Both the position numbers and the translations under genes were made by a program. From contig DATIFK010000136.1 in assembly GCA_035455265.1 (NCBI GenBank), forward strand, positions 1 to 49,597: a stretch of 49,597 bases of DNA. Reading direction: 5' to 3'. The notes under the pieces were generated by a model. The model worked only from the letters and a program-made list of their open reading frames with translations. It searched no databases and was not told the origin of the DNA. This document shows positions 30,707 to 39,332 of the stretch, in pieces (position 1 is the stretch's first letter; each line of letters begins with the position of its first letter). Source of the stretch: MGOM01 sp035455265 (lineage in GTDB: Bacteria > Chloroflexota > Anaerolineae > Anaerolineales > E44-bin32).

Positions 30707-32677
30707 TTGCCGAGCCCCTCCCCTTCGTCCGGTCCCTTGGCTCGGCTGCTGCGTCCCGACCCGTTCCGCGACCTCTTCCGCTTGCTCGCTGATCGAATGC
30801 CCGAGGCCGTCCTCGCCCTGAGCGCGGACGGCCGACGTTTGCTGGCGGCCAACCACGCTTTCCTGATGCTCACCGGCTATGCCCGCAGCGAGGCCGAAGC
30901 CCTCCGTCCAGACGATTTGTTTGCCGGCGAAGCTGGAGAGCGCGCCCTCAGCCGCGTCCTGGGCGCATGGGATTCGTCCGAAACGTTTCAGGAAGACGTG
31001 CCCCTGCGCACCCGGCAAGGCGAGATTCTGCGCGTCGACGTGTTCGGTCAGACGTCCGGCCCCGGACGAGGCGGTATCTTGCGGCTCATGCCCGTCGAGG
31101 AACGTCGCCGCACCGCCAATCAGGAAGCCTCCCGCGCCGCGCGGGTCTCGCGCCTGGTGGAACTGACCGGACAGGCGGTGACCAGCCCGGCCCCCTCCCC
31201 CAACCAGATCGCCGACGCTTCCAGGCAGATGCTGGGCGCGGCGGTCTTCGGGTCCTATCGGTTGTCGGCGGAGGGGCCCGAGTACGTCATGGCGGGCGGA
31301 CTGCCGGCCGCCTTTCCTGCGAAACTCGCCGCGGAGGCCTTCCACGCGTTCGATCGACCCGGCGCGTGGACATTGGGACAGCGGCCGGACGACGCGCTCG
31401 CCCGCGCCGCGCGCGCGGCCGGGCTGGGTCATCTTCGAACGATCCCCGTCGGTGCCGCCGGCGCGTGGATTGGACTCGTCGCAGCCGGTTGGGCACAACC
31501 AGAAGACGCTCCGGAGGACATCGAGGATTGGCTTCAGGTGGTGGCCAACGTCGCCCACGCCACCCTGCTCCTCGAATACCAGCGCGAGGCCGTCGCCTCG
31601 CTGGAACGCTCGCTGCAGCAGCTGGAAGCGGAGCTGCGGGGCCACGCCGCCGCCGTCGGCGACGGGGTGCTGGCCCTGGATGAGAACCTGCACGTGCGCC
31701 AGGCCAACGCCCGAGCGGCCGAGATCCTGGGATATCAGGCCAAGGAACTCGAGGGCCTCCCGGTGCAGGACGTGCTGGTCGGACCGGAAGATGTCCGCGG
31801 CACGCTGCTCGATTCCCTGGGGCACGACCTGGCGGCGGAACGCTCCCGCCTCATCCTGCATCGCCGCGACGGGACGCCGTTTCCAGTCCGCTTGCGGTCC
31901 CGTCCGCTCGGGCCCGGGGCGCGCACGCGGCTGCTCGTGGTTCTCCACGACCAGTCCGAGCAGGCGGCGATTGAGTCGCAAACGGAAATCCTGGCGCAGC
32001 GAGCCTTGCTCGGGGAGGTCTCGGCGATCTTCGCCCATGAGGTTCGCAATCCGATCAACAACATCAGCACCGGCGTGCAGTTCATGGCCTCCCGCCTCGG
32101 CCACGAGCACCCCTTGTACGAATCGCTCGAGCGTGTGCGCAAGGAGTGTCTCCGGCTCGACCAGCTGATGACGGACGTGCTGTTCTTTGCGCGCCCGCTC
32201 GAGCTGCACATGGAGCCCACCGATCTGGCGGAGCTGATGCGCCGGCTCCTGGCCCGCTGGCAGCCTCGCCTGGCGCAGGCCCGCGTGCTGAGCCACACCG
32301 CTTTCGCCGAGGACACGCCCCCGGCGCGCATCGATCCGCGCACGTTCGAGCAGGTTATCGCCAACTTGTTCACCAACGCCGTGCAGGCGATGCCGGGCGG
32401 GGGTACACTGTCGGTCAACCTTTCTCCCCAGGAGACGCCGCAGGGCCGCATCGTGGAACTGCGCATCGCCGATACCGGGCCGGGCATCCCGCCCGACGTG
32501 ATCGAACGAATCTTCGATCCCTTCTTCACGACGAAGAAGGAGGGGACGGGACTGGGCCTGGCCATTTCCCGTCGCATCCTGGCCGCCCACAAGGGGACCG
32601 TCACCGCCGAGAGCTTCCCCGACGCCGGGACGGTCTTCACTTTGCGACTTCCCGCTGCAGAGGCCGACGGCGGATGA
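30707..32677 (+). CDS. PAS-domain histidine kinase (NtrB-like)
   Basis: The 656-residue protein has a PAS domain at about 20-130 (MPEAVLALSADGRRLLAANHAF), a GAF-like middle part (about 150-290) and a short coil. A second PAS is at about 325-440 (GDGVLALDENLHVRQANARAAEILGY). HisKA then has FAHEVRNPINNIS (His444), and HATPase has NLFTNAVQAMPGGGT, DTGPGIPPDVIERIFDPFFTTKKEGTGLGL. The HEVRNP box and the FFTTK segment are those of NtrB-type kinases, which partner with sigma-54 activators. There is no membrane helix, so it senses a cytoplasmic signal. The start is TTG at 30707. The stop overlaps the activator gene as ATGA. Together with rpoN it forms a sigma-54 control operon. Confidence 0.9.
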   Translation: MPSPSPSSGPLARLLRPDPFRDLFRLLADRMPEAVLALSADGRRLLAANHAFLMLTGYARSEAEALRPDDLFAGEAGERALSRVLGAWDSSETFQEDVPLRTRQGEILRVDVFGQTSGPGRGGILRLMPVEERRRTANQEASRAARVSRLVELTGQAVTSPAPSPNQIADASRQMLGAAVFGSYRLSAEGPEYVMAGGLPAAFPAKLAAEAFHAFDRPGAWTLGQRPDDALARAARAAGLGHLRTIPVGAAGAWIGLVAAGWAQPEDAPEDIEDWLQVVANVAHATLLLEYQREAVASLERSLQQLEAELRGHAAAVGDGVLALDENLHVRQANARAAEILGYQAKELEGLPVQDVLVGPEDVRGTLLDSLGHDLAAERSRLILHRRDGTPFPVRLRSRPLGPGARTRLLVVLHDQSEQAAIESQTEILAQRALLGEVSAIFAHEVRNPINNISTGVQFMASRLGHEHPLYESLERVRKECLRLDQLMTDVLFFARPLELHMEPTDLAELMRRLLARWQPRLAQARVLSHTAFAEDTPPARIDPRTFEQVIANLFTNAVQAMPGGGTLSVNLSPQETPQGRIVELRIADTGPGIPPDVIERIFDPFFTTKKEGTGLGLAISRRILAAHKGTVTAESFPDAGTVFTLRLPAAEADGG

Positions 32678-33849
32678 GCATCACCATCCTGATCGTCGAC
32701 GACGAAGACACGGCGCGCAGTTTCGTCAGCCAGGCCCTGGGTGACGCCGGCTACGACACGATCGAGGCCGGGAGCTTGGCCCAGGCCCTGCAGGCGATCG
32801 AAGCCGGAAACGCCGACGTCATTCTGCTCGACGTCTCGCTGCCCGACGGATCCGGCCTCTCCCTGCTCGACCGCATTGCCCGGGAGAATCCCAGTCCCCC
32901 CGTCATCATCATCACCGCCTTCGGCGAGGTCGAGATGGCGGTCGAGGCCATGAAGCGCGGGGCGCAGGACTTCCTCCAGAAGCCGCTCGACTTCGATCGC
33001 ATGCTCAAGGCGGTCGAACGCGCCCGCGAGATCGTCAACTTGCGCCGCGAGCTCGACCTGTTGCGGCGCGCCTCGGGCGCCTCGCTCGAGTGGGTCATCG
33101 GCGATACGCCGGCGATGCAGCGTCTGACCCGCGAGGCGCAGCGGGCGGCCGCCGCCAGTGTCTCGGTGCTCATCACGGGCGAAACCGGCACCGGCAAGGA
33201 AATCCTGGCGCAGGCCATTCGCGGCATGGGGCCCCGCGCCGACAAGCCGTTCGTGGCGATCAACTGCGCCGCGCTGCCGGACACCATGATCGAATCCGAG
33301 CTCTTCGGCCACGAGGCCGGAGCGTTCACGGGCGCCACCAAGCGTAAGCCGGGCCTGCTCGAAGTCGCCGATGGCGGCCTCCTCTTCCTGGACGAAATCT
33401 CATCCATGCGATCCGACATGCAGGCGAAAGTGTTGCGCGTGCTCGACGAGCAGCGCTTTCGCCGCATCGGCGGCGTGAACGAGATTGGAGTCGATGTCCA
33501 GATCCTGGCGGCTTCGAACCGCGATCTGCCGACGATGATGTCCCGCGGCGAGTTCCGCGAGGACCTGTACTACCGCCTGAAGGTCGTCGACCTGCACCTG
33601 CCGCCGCTACGGGAGCGCATCGGCGACATACCGGCGCTGGTGGGCATGTTTGTGCGCCAGGTCAACCAGCGCACGGGCAACAACATCAGCGGGATCACGC
33701 CCCGCGCCATCGACGCGCTGAAGGCCCATCGCTGGCCGGGCAACATCCGCGAACTGCGCCACACCATCGAGCGGGCCATGCTGTTCTGCGACGACGAGGT
33801 CATCGACATCGGGCACCTTCCGCCGGAGTTCCAGACCCAGCCGGCGTAG
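32674..33849 (+). CDS. Sigma-54 activator (NtrC family) lacking a DNA-binding domain
   Basis: This 391-residue protein has a receiver domain (1-120; acidic VDDED, phospho-acceptor Asp53 in ILLDVSLPD, Lys in FLQKPL). A complete AAA+ activator domain follows: Walker A GETGTGKE at 169-176, the sigma-54 contact loop GAFTGA at 216-221, Walker B GGLLFLDEI, and arginine fingers in FREDLYYRL. The protein ends (HLPPEFQTQPA) just after the AAA+ lid, where other NtrC proteins carry a Fis-type helix-turn-helix. It must therefore act from solution or through another protein, as known for the chlamydial CtcC/AtoC. The start ATG overlaps the kinase stop. A sigma-54 promoter lies 11 nt behind its stop. Confidence 0.95.
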   Translation: MSITILIVDDEDTARSFVSQALGDAGYDTIEAGSLAQALQAIEAGNADVILLDVSLPDGSGLSLLDRIARENPSPPVIIITAFGEVEMAVEAMKRGAQDFLQKPLDFDRMLKAVERAREIVNLRRELDLLRRASGASLEWVIGDTPAMQRLTREAQRAAAASVSVLITGETGTGKEILAQAIRGMGPRADKPFVAINCAALPDTMIESELFGHEAGAFTGATKRKPGLLEVADGGLLFLDEISSMRSDMQAKVLRVLDEQRFRRIGGVNEIGVDVQILAASNRDLPTMMSRGEFREDLYYRLKVVDLHLPPLRERIGDIPALVGMFVRQVNQRTGNNISGITPRAIDALKAHRWPGNIRELRHTIERAMLFCDDEVIDIGHLPPEFQTQPA

Positions 33850-33859
33850 CCTCGGGCCC

Positions 33860-33876
33860 TTGGCACGCAGCTTGCA
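33860..33876 (+). promoter_or_regulatory. Sigma-54 promoter of the TPR/C25 peptidase operon
   Basis: TTGGCACG (33860-33867), four bases, then TTGCA (33872-33876) form a full consensus, with GG and GC 12 nt apart. Start of transcription is expected near 33887, about 25 nt before the ATG at 33912, which has its own GGAGG. Confidence 0.88.
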
Positions 33877-33911
33877 TCTCCGCCTCCAGATGCCGGTCCC
33901 TGGAGGCGGAA

Positions 33912-34244
33912 ATGATTCCCCTGACCCTGCGTGACACCCAAATCCTGATCGCCGGGGCGGTCTTCGTCCTCGGCTTCCTGTGCATTTTGCTCGGGGCCTT
34001 CGTCCTGATCAGTCGGGGCTACTCCAAGGAGATCCAGGCCTTGGCCGCCCACACCGCCCGCCTCGGGCAGAAGGGGCTGGCCGAGGAGGTCAGCGGCCTC
34101 GTGAACAGCGCCTCGACCCTCGTGGCGGCGCTCAATGAGCTGGTCCGCTCGGCCAACGGCGTCGGGCTGTTCCTGATGACCATTGGGCTGATGATGCTCG
34201 GCGCATCCTACTGGATCGTCAGCGTCATCAACTGGCCGGCCTGA
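33912..34244 (+). CDS. Small membrane protein with two helices and a helical loop
   Basis: This 110-residue protein has hydrophobic helices at about residues 11-33 (LIAGAVFVLGFLCILLGAFV) and 82-104 (GLFLMTIGLMMLGASYWIV). They are joined by a 45-residue amphipathic helical stretch rich in Ala, Leu and Glu. I recognise no family. It has a clear GGAGG ribosome site and is the first gene behind the sigma-54 promoter, 15 nt before the giant TPR gene. It could anchor or signal to the TPR protein at the membrane; this is inference from position. Confidence 0.8.
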   Translation: MIPLTLRDTQILIAGAVFVLGFLCILLGAFVLISRGYSKEIQALAAHTARLGQKGLAEEVSGLVNSASTLVAALNELVRSANGVGLFLMTIGLMMLGASYWIVSVINWPA

Positions 34245-34259
34245 TCTTCGGCCCTGCCG

Positions 34260-37200
34260 ATGCGACCTCTGGAGGAAATCCTCGGCCTGCTCTCGGCGTC
34301 GCGGACTCCGGCCGATGTGGCCGAGACCCTGCGGCGCCTGCTGCGTCTGCCCGCGCTCTGGGAAGCTCTGCGGGAGCCCGGCGTCGTCGAACGATGTCTT
34401 CAGGCCGGCACGGGGCCGCTGGCGCCCGGTACATGCCTTCTGGTGGCCTGTGGCTACTCGCAATTCAGCGACCTCCAGGCCCTGCCCGGCGAGGGCCCCG
34501 GATCCGATCCGGCCACCCCAGACTCGCATGAGCCGTCTTCGCCTCGCGAGGTGATCCTCCTCGCGGCGAGGTTGCTCGCGCCGGAATCGTCGCCGGAGAG
34601 TCTTGCTGCCGAAATGGCCTCCCACCCGGGCGCGTGGCGCGAGGCCCTGGCGTGCGTCTGGCCCCATCTCCAAGACTCCGCTTCCTGGCTCCGCGGCCTC
34701 GTCCACCAGGGTGAGCCTGGGCTCCTGCTCGCGGGTTTCGCCCTGGCCCTCAACGACACCGTGGAAAACGCCGCCCGGAAGCTGGCGGATGGTTTGGAAT
34801 CCTCGGAACGACCAAACGCCGCGGCGTGGCTGGAACAGGCGGGGGACCTTCCTCTTGCCACCGCTTTGGCTTCGCTGACGGACCCCATCGCGGGCGACGG
34901 CGGGTTTGAGGCTTCGATCCAAGGCTCCCGCCTGGCGCGCCTCAAGGGTCAAGCGGATGCGGCCTTGGAGGCCGCGCAGGAAGCCTGGGACGCTGCCCAG
35001 CGCATGGTCGCCGAGTCGGCCGATGCTCTCGCTGCGGCAGCCGACTCCGATGGCGATGCGCTGACGGCCGTTGAGGCCCGACGCCAGGCTGTTCGCGCCT
35101 TCTCGACTCCCCAACGCCGCGCCTTGCTCGCCGTGGCGCTCGCCGGAAAGGGCGAGCTCGATGCCGCCTCTGAGATCCTTTCGGCGACATCCGACGAGCC
35201 GATGGACCATCTGGCCCTCGGCATCGTGATGGCGATGAGAGGCGATGCCAGCAAGGCCTCGGACGAACTGGCACGTGGTTGGGACGAGGCGCGTCAGGCT
35301 GGTCGCTTGCCCGCGGCATTCGCCCGTGCCTTGCAGACCGCGGCGCAGGGCACCGGGAAGGTGGAACTCGCTCTCGAGATCTCAGCCGTCCTGGCCGAAG
35401 CCGACCCCACGAATGCTGCTCTCCGCCGCGACCATGCCGAGCGATTGTTGGATGCCGGCCAACCCGCCGCTTCGGTCGACGAGGCACGATTGGCTCTCGC
35501 CCTGGAACCCGAGTCGAAGGATGGACGCCGCTTGCTGGCGCGCGCCCTTCGTTCCGCCGGCCGTCCATCGGAGGCCCTGACGATTCTCGGCGCCGAGGCC
35601 GGCGCGGACGCCAAGTCGATGGCTGAGGCCGCCACGTACGCATTGGAGGCCGGCCAGGCGGATCAGGCGTTGGCCTGGTCGCTTCGTCTGCTCGATGTGG
35701 CGCCGTCGTCCGGCGCCAAGACACTGCATGCGCGCGCCTTGGCCCTCGGTGGCGCGTCAGCCGAGGCGCTGCGTGAGCTGGAGACGCTGATCGAGACGGC
35801 GCCCGAAGATGAGCAGGCGTGGCTGGGCGCTGCCGATGTGCTCCGCCACAACGGGGACACTCCCCGCGCCGCCGAAATGCTCTCCCGCGGCATTCAAGCC
35901 GTCCCCGAGTCGCCATCCTTGTTGATGGCTCTCGCTCAAACCTATGCAGATCAGTCCCGCTGGACGGAAGCCGAGCCGCTGATGCGCAAGGCGTGCGCCT
36001 TCGCGGAGGCTCCGGCGGGCTGGCATTTTGACCACGCGGTTGTCTTGGATGCATTGGGACGGCGAGACGAGAGCGCCGGCGCCTACGAACGTTGCGCCGC
36101 GAAGCAACCCGGGCATTGGCCCGCCCGGATCGCCCTGTCGAAGGCGCTCGAGGCAAGGGACCGATTCGAAGAGGCCTTGCGCTGGCTGGAGGGTTTGCCG
36201 GCCGATGCGCCGTCCCCCGCTCACTTTGCCGCCGGCCGACTGCTGCTTCGTCGAGGAACCGACGCGAGTGGAGCGCGAGCCGCCACCGGCCACTTGCTGC
36301 GGGCGCGCGCACTCGGCGAGACCGGCCCGGAGTTGGCATGGTGGCTGGGCCAAGCCCACGAATCTGGAAGCGAGTTCATCCGAGCCGTCGAGGCGTACGG
36401 TCAGGCCGCCGACGGGGCCGCGCCTGGAACAGAGCTTCGGAGCCGTGCCTGGAAAGCGAAGGGGCGCATGGCCCTCGCCGCCGGCGAGCCCGCGGCGGCC
36501 GTCGCGGCCTTCGAGCAGCTCCGAGCGGCCGATTCGAACGATGTCGATGCGCGCCTCTGGTTGTCGCGCGCCTGTCAGGCCGCCGGCCTGGAAGCCCAGG
36601 CCCTCGACGAGGCCCGCGTCGCCGCCAAAATGAATCCGACGTCGGCGGAAGCCGCGACGCAATGGGCTGTGTCGGCGCGTCAGTTCGGCGAAGTCGAAGA
36701 AGCGATCGCCGCCTCGAAGCAGCTGGCCCGGCTGACCCCTGCCGATGCCGCCGTGTGGTTGGATCTCGGAGACCTCCTGGACCGCGCGGGGGACAGAGAC
36801 GAAGCCCGCGAGGCTGCTGCGAGAGCCGTTGCCGCGGCGCGCAAGGACTCGGCCGTCCTTCGCAAGACGGCCGACCTGCTGGCGAAGCTCGACGATGTCC
36901 CGGCCGCCGAGCGACTGCTGGAGACGGCCGTCCGGCTGCACCCCGACGATCCCGACGGATGGACATCTCTGGCGGAATTCGAGGAGAGCTGCGGCCGTCT
37001 CGACGCCGCCCGCGATGCCTGGTTGCGAGCCGCCGAGCTGCGCGCCGGAGATGCCGAGCCCATCCGACGTGCAGCCAAGGTTCTGGCCAAGGCCGCGCGA
37101 CCTGATGAAGCCGTTGTGCTCCTGCGCGACGTCCTGGCAGCGCACCCAGCCGACCTCCCCGCCCGACTCGATTGGGCCGGACTGGAGTTGGAACGCGGCG

Positions 37201-39332
37201 ATCGTCAGGCGGCCCTCGACCTCCTGCATCAGCTTCCCGACGACAACGTCCCATCGCCGGACGCTCGTGGACGCCTCGGACTCCTGCTGAGCCGCGCCGG
37301 GGATGTCGAAGCCGGTCTAGCGCACACTCGCACGGCGGTCGAGGCGAACCCGGATTCAGCCGAACTGTGGACCGCGAACGCCGAGGCTGCTCTGCGGGCC
37401 GCTCTGCCAGCCGAGGCACTGGCGGCCCTGGATCGTGCCGTTCGCCTGCCGGGCCGCTCCCGGACAGCCTTCGCGCTTCTTGTTCCCGCGCATCTGGCGC
37501 GCGGCGACGCCGCCTCCGCCTGGGACGGACTTCGCGCGGCCTCGTATGAGGCGCCGTCGTCGATTGACGAGGCCCGCAGTCTGGCCGACGCCCACATGCG
37601 GCTCGGCGAATGGGTCGCGGCCCTGAACACCGTCGAGGCGTATGTCCAGTCCATTGGGGGCGCTGCCTCGGTCGATGTCGGCGAGGTGTGGCTGCGCCTG
37701 GCCGACGCTCAGTGGCTGTATGGCGAGACGGGCGGAGCTGTGCGGCATGCCCCCGCGATCGCCCGCGAAGATCTCCTGGCTCGAACGAAGAGCGTCCTCG
37801 CCAGCCTGCCCTCTCAGCCTCAATCGCCGCGCCAGCGCCTCCTCAGCGCACGCTGGGCAGCCTGGTCGGCCACGGACGACGAGGCGATTCAGGCTCTGTT
37901 GGCGGCCTGCGAGGCCGCCGGCCAGCCTCCGGCCGCGACCGAAGCGCTGGCGATCGCCCTGCTGCGTGCGGGGCGCCCCGTCGAAGCCTTCCAGGTCGTT
38001 CAAAAGATCCCGGCGAGTGCCCTGGAGGGCGTCTGGCGAGCCCTGCTGGCGGGCCTGTGTCACCGCAGCCTGGCCAACGTGGAGCGAGCGCGGCAGGCCT
38101 TCGAGGCGGCGGCGTCGGACCCGAGCCTCCTGCCCCTGGCCCGCGCCCTTTCGGCGATGCCCGGCAATTCGACGACGGCTTCGTCGCAGGTCGTCGCCGC
38201 CTTGAACGACGCGGTGGCGGCGTGGCCGAACGAGCCAACCTGGCACTTGCAGCTGGCCAATCTCTACCTCGAGCGCGAAGAGCTCGACTCGGCCTTGCCT
38301 CACCTGCAGCACGCTGCCGACTTGGATCCGGACAACAGCGACGCCTGGTTGGCCCTGGCACGCGCCCTGCGCGAAGCCGGCCACCCCGACGACTCGCAGC
38401 ATGCCTACGAGCAGGTCCTGCGTCTGCTGCCCGGCCTGGGTCAGGTCTGGAAGGAAGCCGGCTCCTTGGCCCTGTCGCGATCCGACTACGAGCGGGCGGC
38501 CGCCTGGTTCGCGCGTGCCCGGGCCCTCGCCCCGTCGGACGTCGACGCGCTCACCGGCGAGGCGCGTGCCGATCTCGGGTTGGGCCGCACCGACGAAGCG
38601 CGGCGCAAGGCCCGGGCGGCTCTCGATGAGAACCCCGACTCGCCCGCTGCCTTGCAGTGCCTGGCCGAGGTGTTGGCTCTCGAAGGCAACGTCGACCAGG
38701 CCTTGGCCCTGCTCGATCGGGCGGCTGCCGGTGCGGAAACGCGCGCCGACACCTCGGCCCTGCGCGCCCGCCTCCTGGTCGAACACGGCCGCGCCGATCA
38801 GGCTGTCGAAGAGTTGAAGCTGGCGCTCGAAGAGTCCGGCGACGAGACGCTCTGGGCGGCCCTGGCGGATGCGCTCGCCTCCATCGGACGCTTCGATGAA
38901 GCACTGCAGGCCGGCGGTGAAGCCGCTCGCCTGGCGCCGCGCAACGCCTCTCACCGCATTCGGCTGGCGCGTGTCAGTCGCCTGGCCGGCCACCTCGACC
39001 GCGCCGTGGATGAGTTGGCCCAGGCCGAAGCGCTGGCCCCTTCGGCTGAGCTGGCCATGGAACGAGGCCAGGTTCACGAGGAGCGTCGCGAGTTCGACCG
39101 GGCGCTCGAGGCCTATCAGCAGGCTGTGGAACTCAACCCGTCCCTGGCGCAGGCCTACTTGCGAGCGGGCCTGGTCTACCGAAGCCTGAAGGCCTACCCG
39201 CAGGCGGCCCGCATGTTCAAACGCGCCGTCGAGCTCGCTCCCGAGGACGCCTCCGCCCTACACCAACTGGCGGCGGTCCACGCCTTGCAACTGGTACATG
39301 GCGGATTCCAATCTTCGGCGGTGACTACATGA
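34260..39332 (+). CDS. Giant tetratricopeptide-repeat protein
   Basis: This 1690-residue protein is built almost wholly of TPR-like helix pairs. Repeated units of about 34 residues show the pattern W-x2-L-G/A-x3...A/G...AxxxY/Axxx-A...P, for example WKEAGSLALSRSDYERAAAWFARARALAP and AYLRAGLVYRSLKAYPQAARMFKRAVELAP near the C-terminus. The first 200 residues are less regular. There is no signal peptide or membrane helix, so it is cytoplasmic and probably a scaffold or sensor. Its stop overlaps the C25-like peptidase gene as ATGA, so the two products are made together. A partner role with that peptidase is likely from the coupling. Start ATG 34260 has no good ribosome site and may be coupled to the preceding gene 15 nt upstream. 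Confidence 0.9.
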   Translation: MRPLEEILGLLSASRTPADVAETLRRLLRLPALWEALREPGVVERCLQAGTGPLAPGTCLLVACGYSQFSDLQALPGEGPGSDPATPDSHEPSSPREVILLAARLLAPESSPESLAAEMASHPGAWREALACVWPHLQDSASWLRGLVHQGEPGLLLAGFALALNDTVENAARKLADGLESSERPNAAAWLEQAGDLPLATALASLTDPIAGDGGFEASIQGSRLARLKGQADAALEAAQEAWDAAQRMVAESADALAAAADSDGDALTAVEARRQAVRAFSTPQRRALLAVALAGKGELDAASEILSATSDEPMDHLALGIVMAMRGDASKASDELARGWDEARQAGRLPAAFARALQTAAQGTGKVELALEISAVLAEADPTNAALRRDHAERLLDAGQPAASVDEARLALALEPESKDGRRLLARALRSAGRPSEALTILGAEAGADAKSMAEAATYALEAGQADQALAWSLRLLDVAPSSGAKTLHARALALGGASAEALRELETLIETAPEDEQAWLGAADVLRHNGDTPRAAEMLSRGIQAVPESPSLLMALAQTYADQSRWTEAEPLMRKACAFAEAPAGWHFDHAVVLDALGRRDESAGAYERCAAKQPGHWPARIALSKALEARDRFEEALRWLEGLPADAPSPAHFAAGRLLLRRGTDASGARAATGHLLRARALGETGPELAWWLGQAHESGSEFIRAVEAYGQAADGAAPGTELRSRAWKAKGRMALAAGEPAAAVAAFEQLRAADSNDVDARLWLSRACQAAGLEAQALDEARVAAKMNPTSAEAATQWAVSARQFGEVEEAIAASKQLARLTPADAAVWLDLGDLLDRAGDRDEAREAAARAVAAARKDSAVLRKTADLLAKLDDVPAAERLLETAVRLHPDDPDGWTSLAEFEESCGRLDAARDAWLRAAELRAGDAEPIRRAAKVLAKAARPDEAVVLLRDVLAAHPADLPARLDWAGLELERGDRQAALDLLHQLPDDNVPSPDARGRLGLLLSRAGDVEAGLAHTRTAVEANPDSAELWTANAEAALRAALPAEALAALDRAVRLPGRSRTAFALLVPAHLARGDAASAWDGLRAASYEAPSSIDEARSLADAHMRLGEWVAALNTVEAYVQSIGGAASVDVGEVWLRLADAQWLYGETGGAVRHAPAIAREDLLARTKSVLASLPSQPQSPRQRLLSARWAAWSATDDEAIQALLAACEAAGQPPAATEALAIALLRAGRPVEAFQVVQKIPASALEGVWRALLAGLCHRSLANVERARQAFEAAASDPSLLPLARALSAMPGNSTTASSQVVAALNDAVAAWPNEPTWHLQLANLYLEREELDSALPHLQHAADLDPDNSDAWLALARALREAGHPDDSQHAYEQVLRLLPGLGQVWKEAGSLALSRSDYERAAAWFARARALAPSDVDALTGEARADLGLGRTDEARRKARAALDENPDSPAALQCLAEVLALEGNVDQALALLDRAAAGAETRADTSALRARLLVEHGRADQAVEELKLALEESGDETLWAALADALASIGRFDEALQAGGEAARLAPRNASHRIRLARVSRLAGHLDRAVDELAQAEALAPSAELAMERGQVHEERREFDRALEAYQQAVELNPSLAQAYLRAGLVYRSLKAYPQAARMFKRAVELAPEDASALHQLAAVHALQLVHGGFQSSAVTT

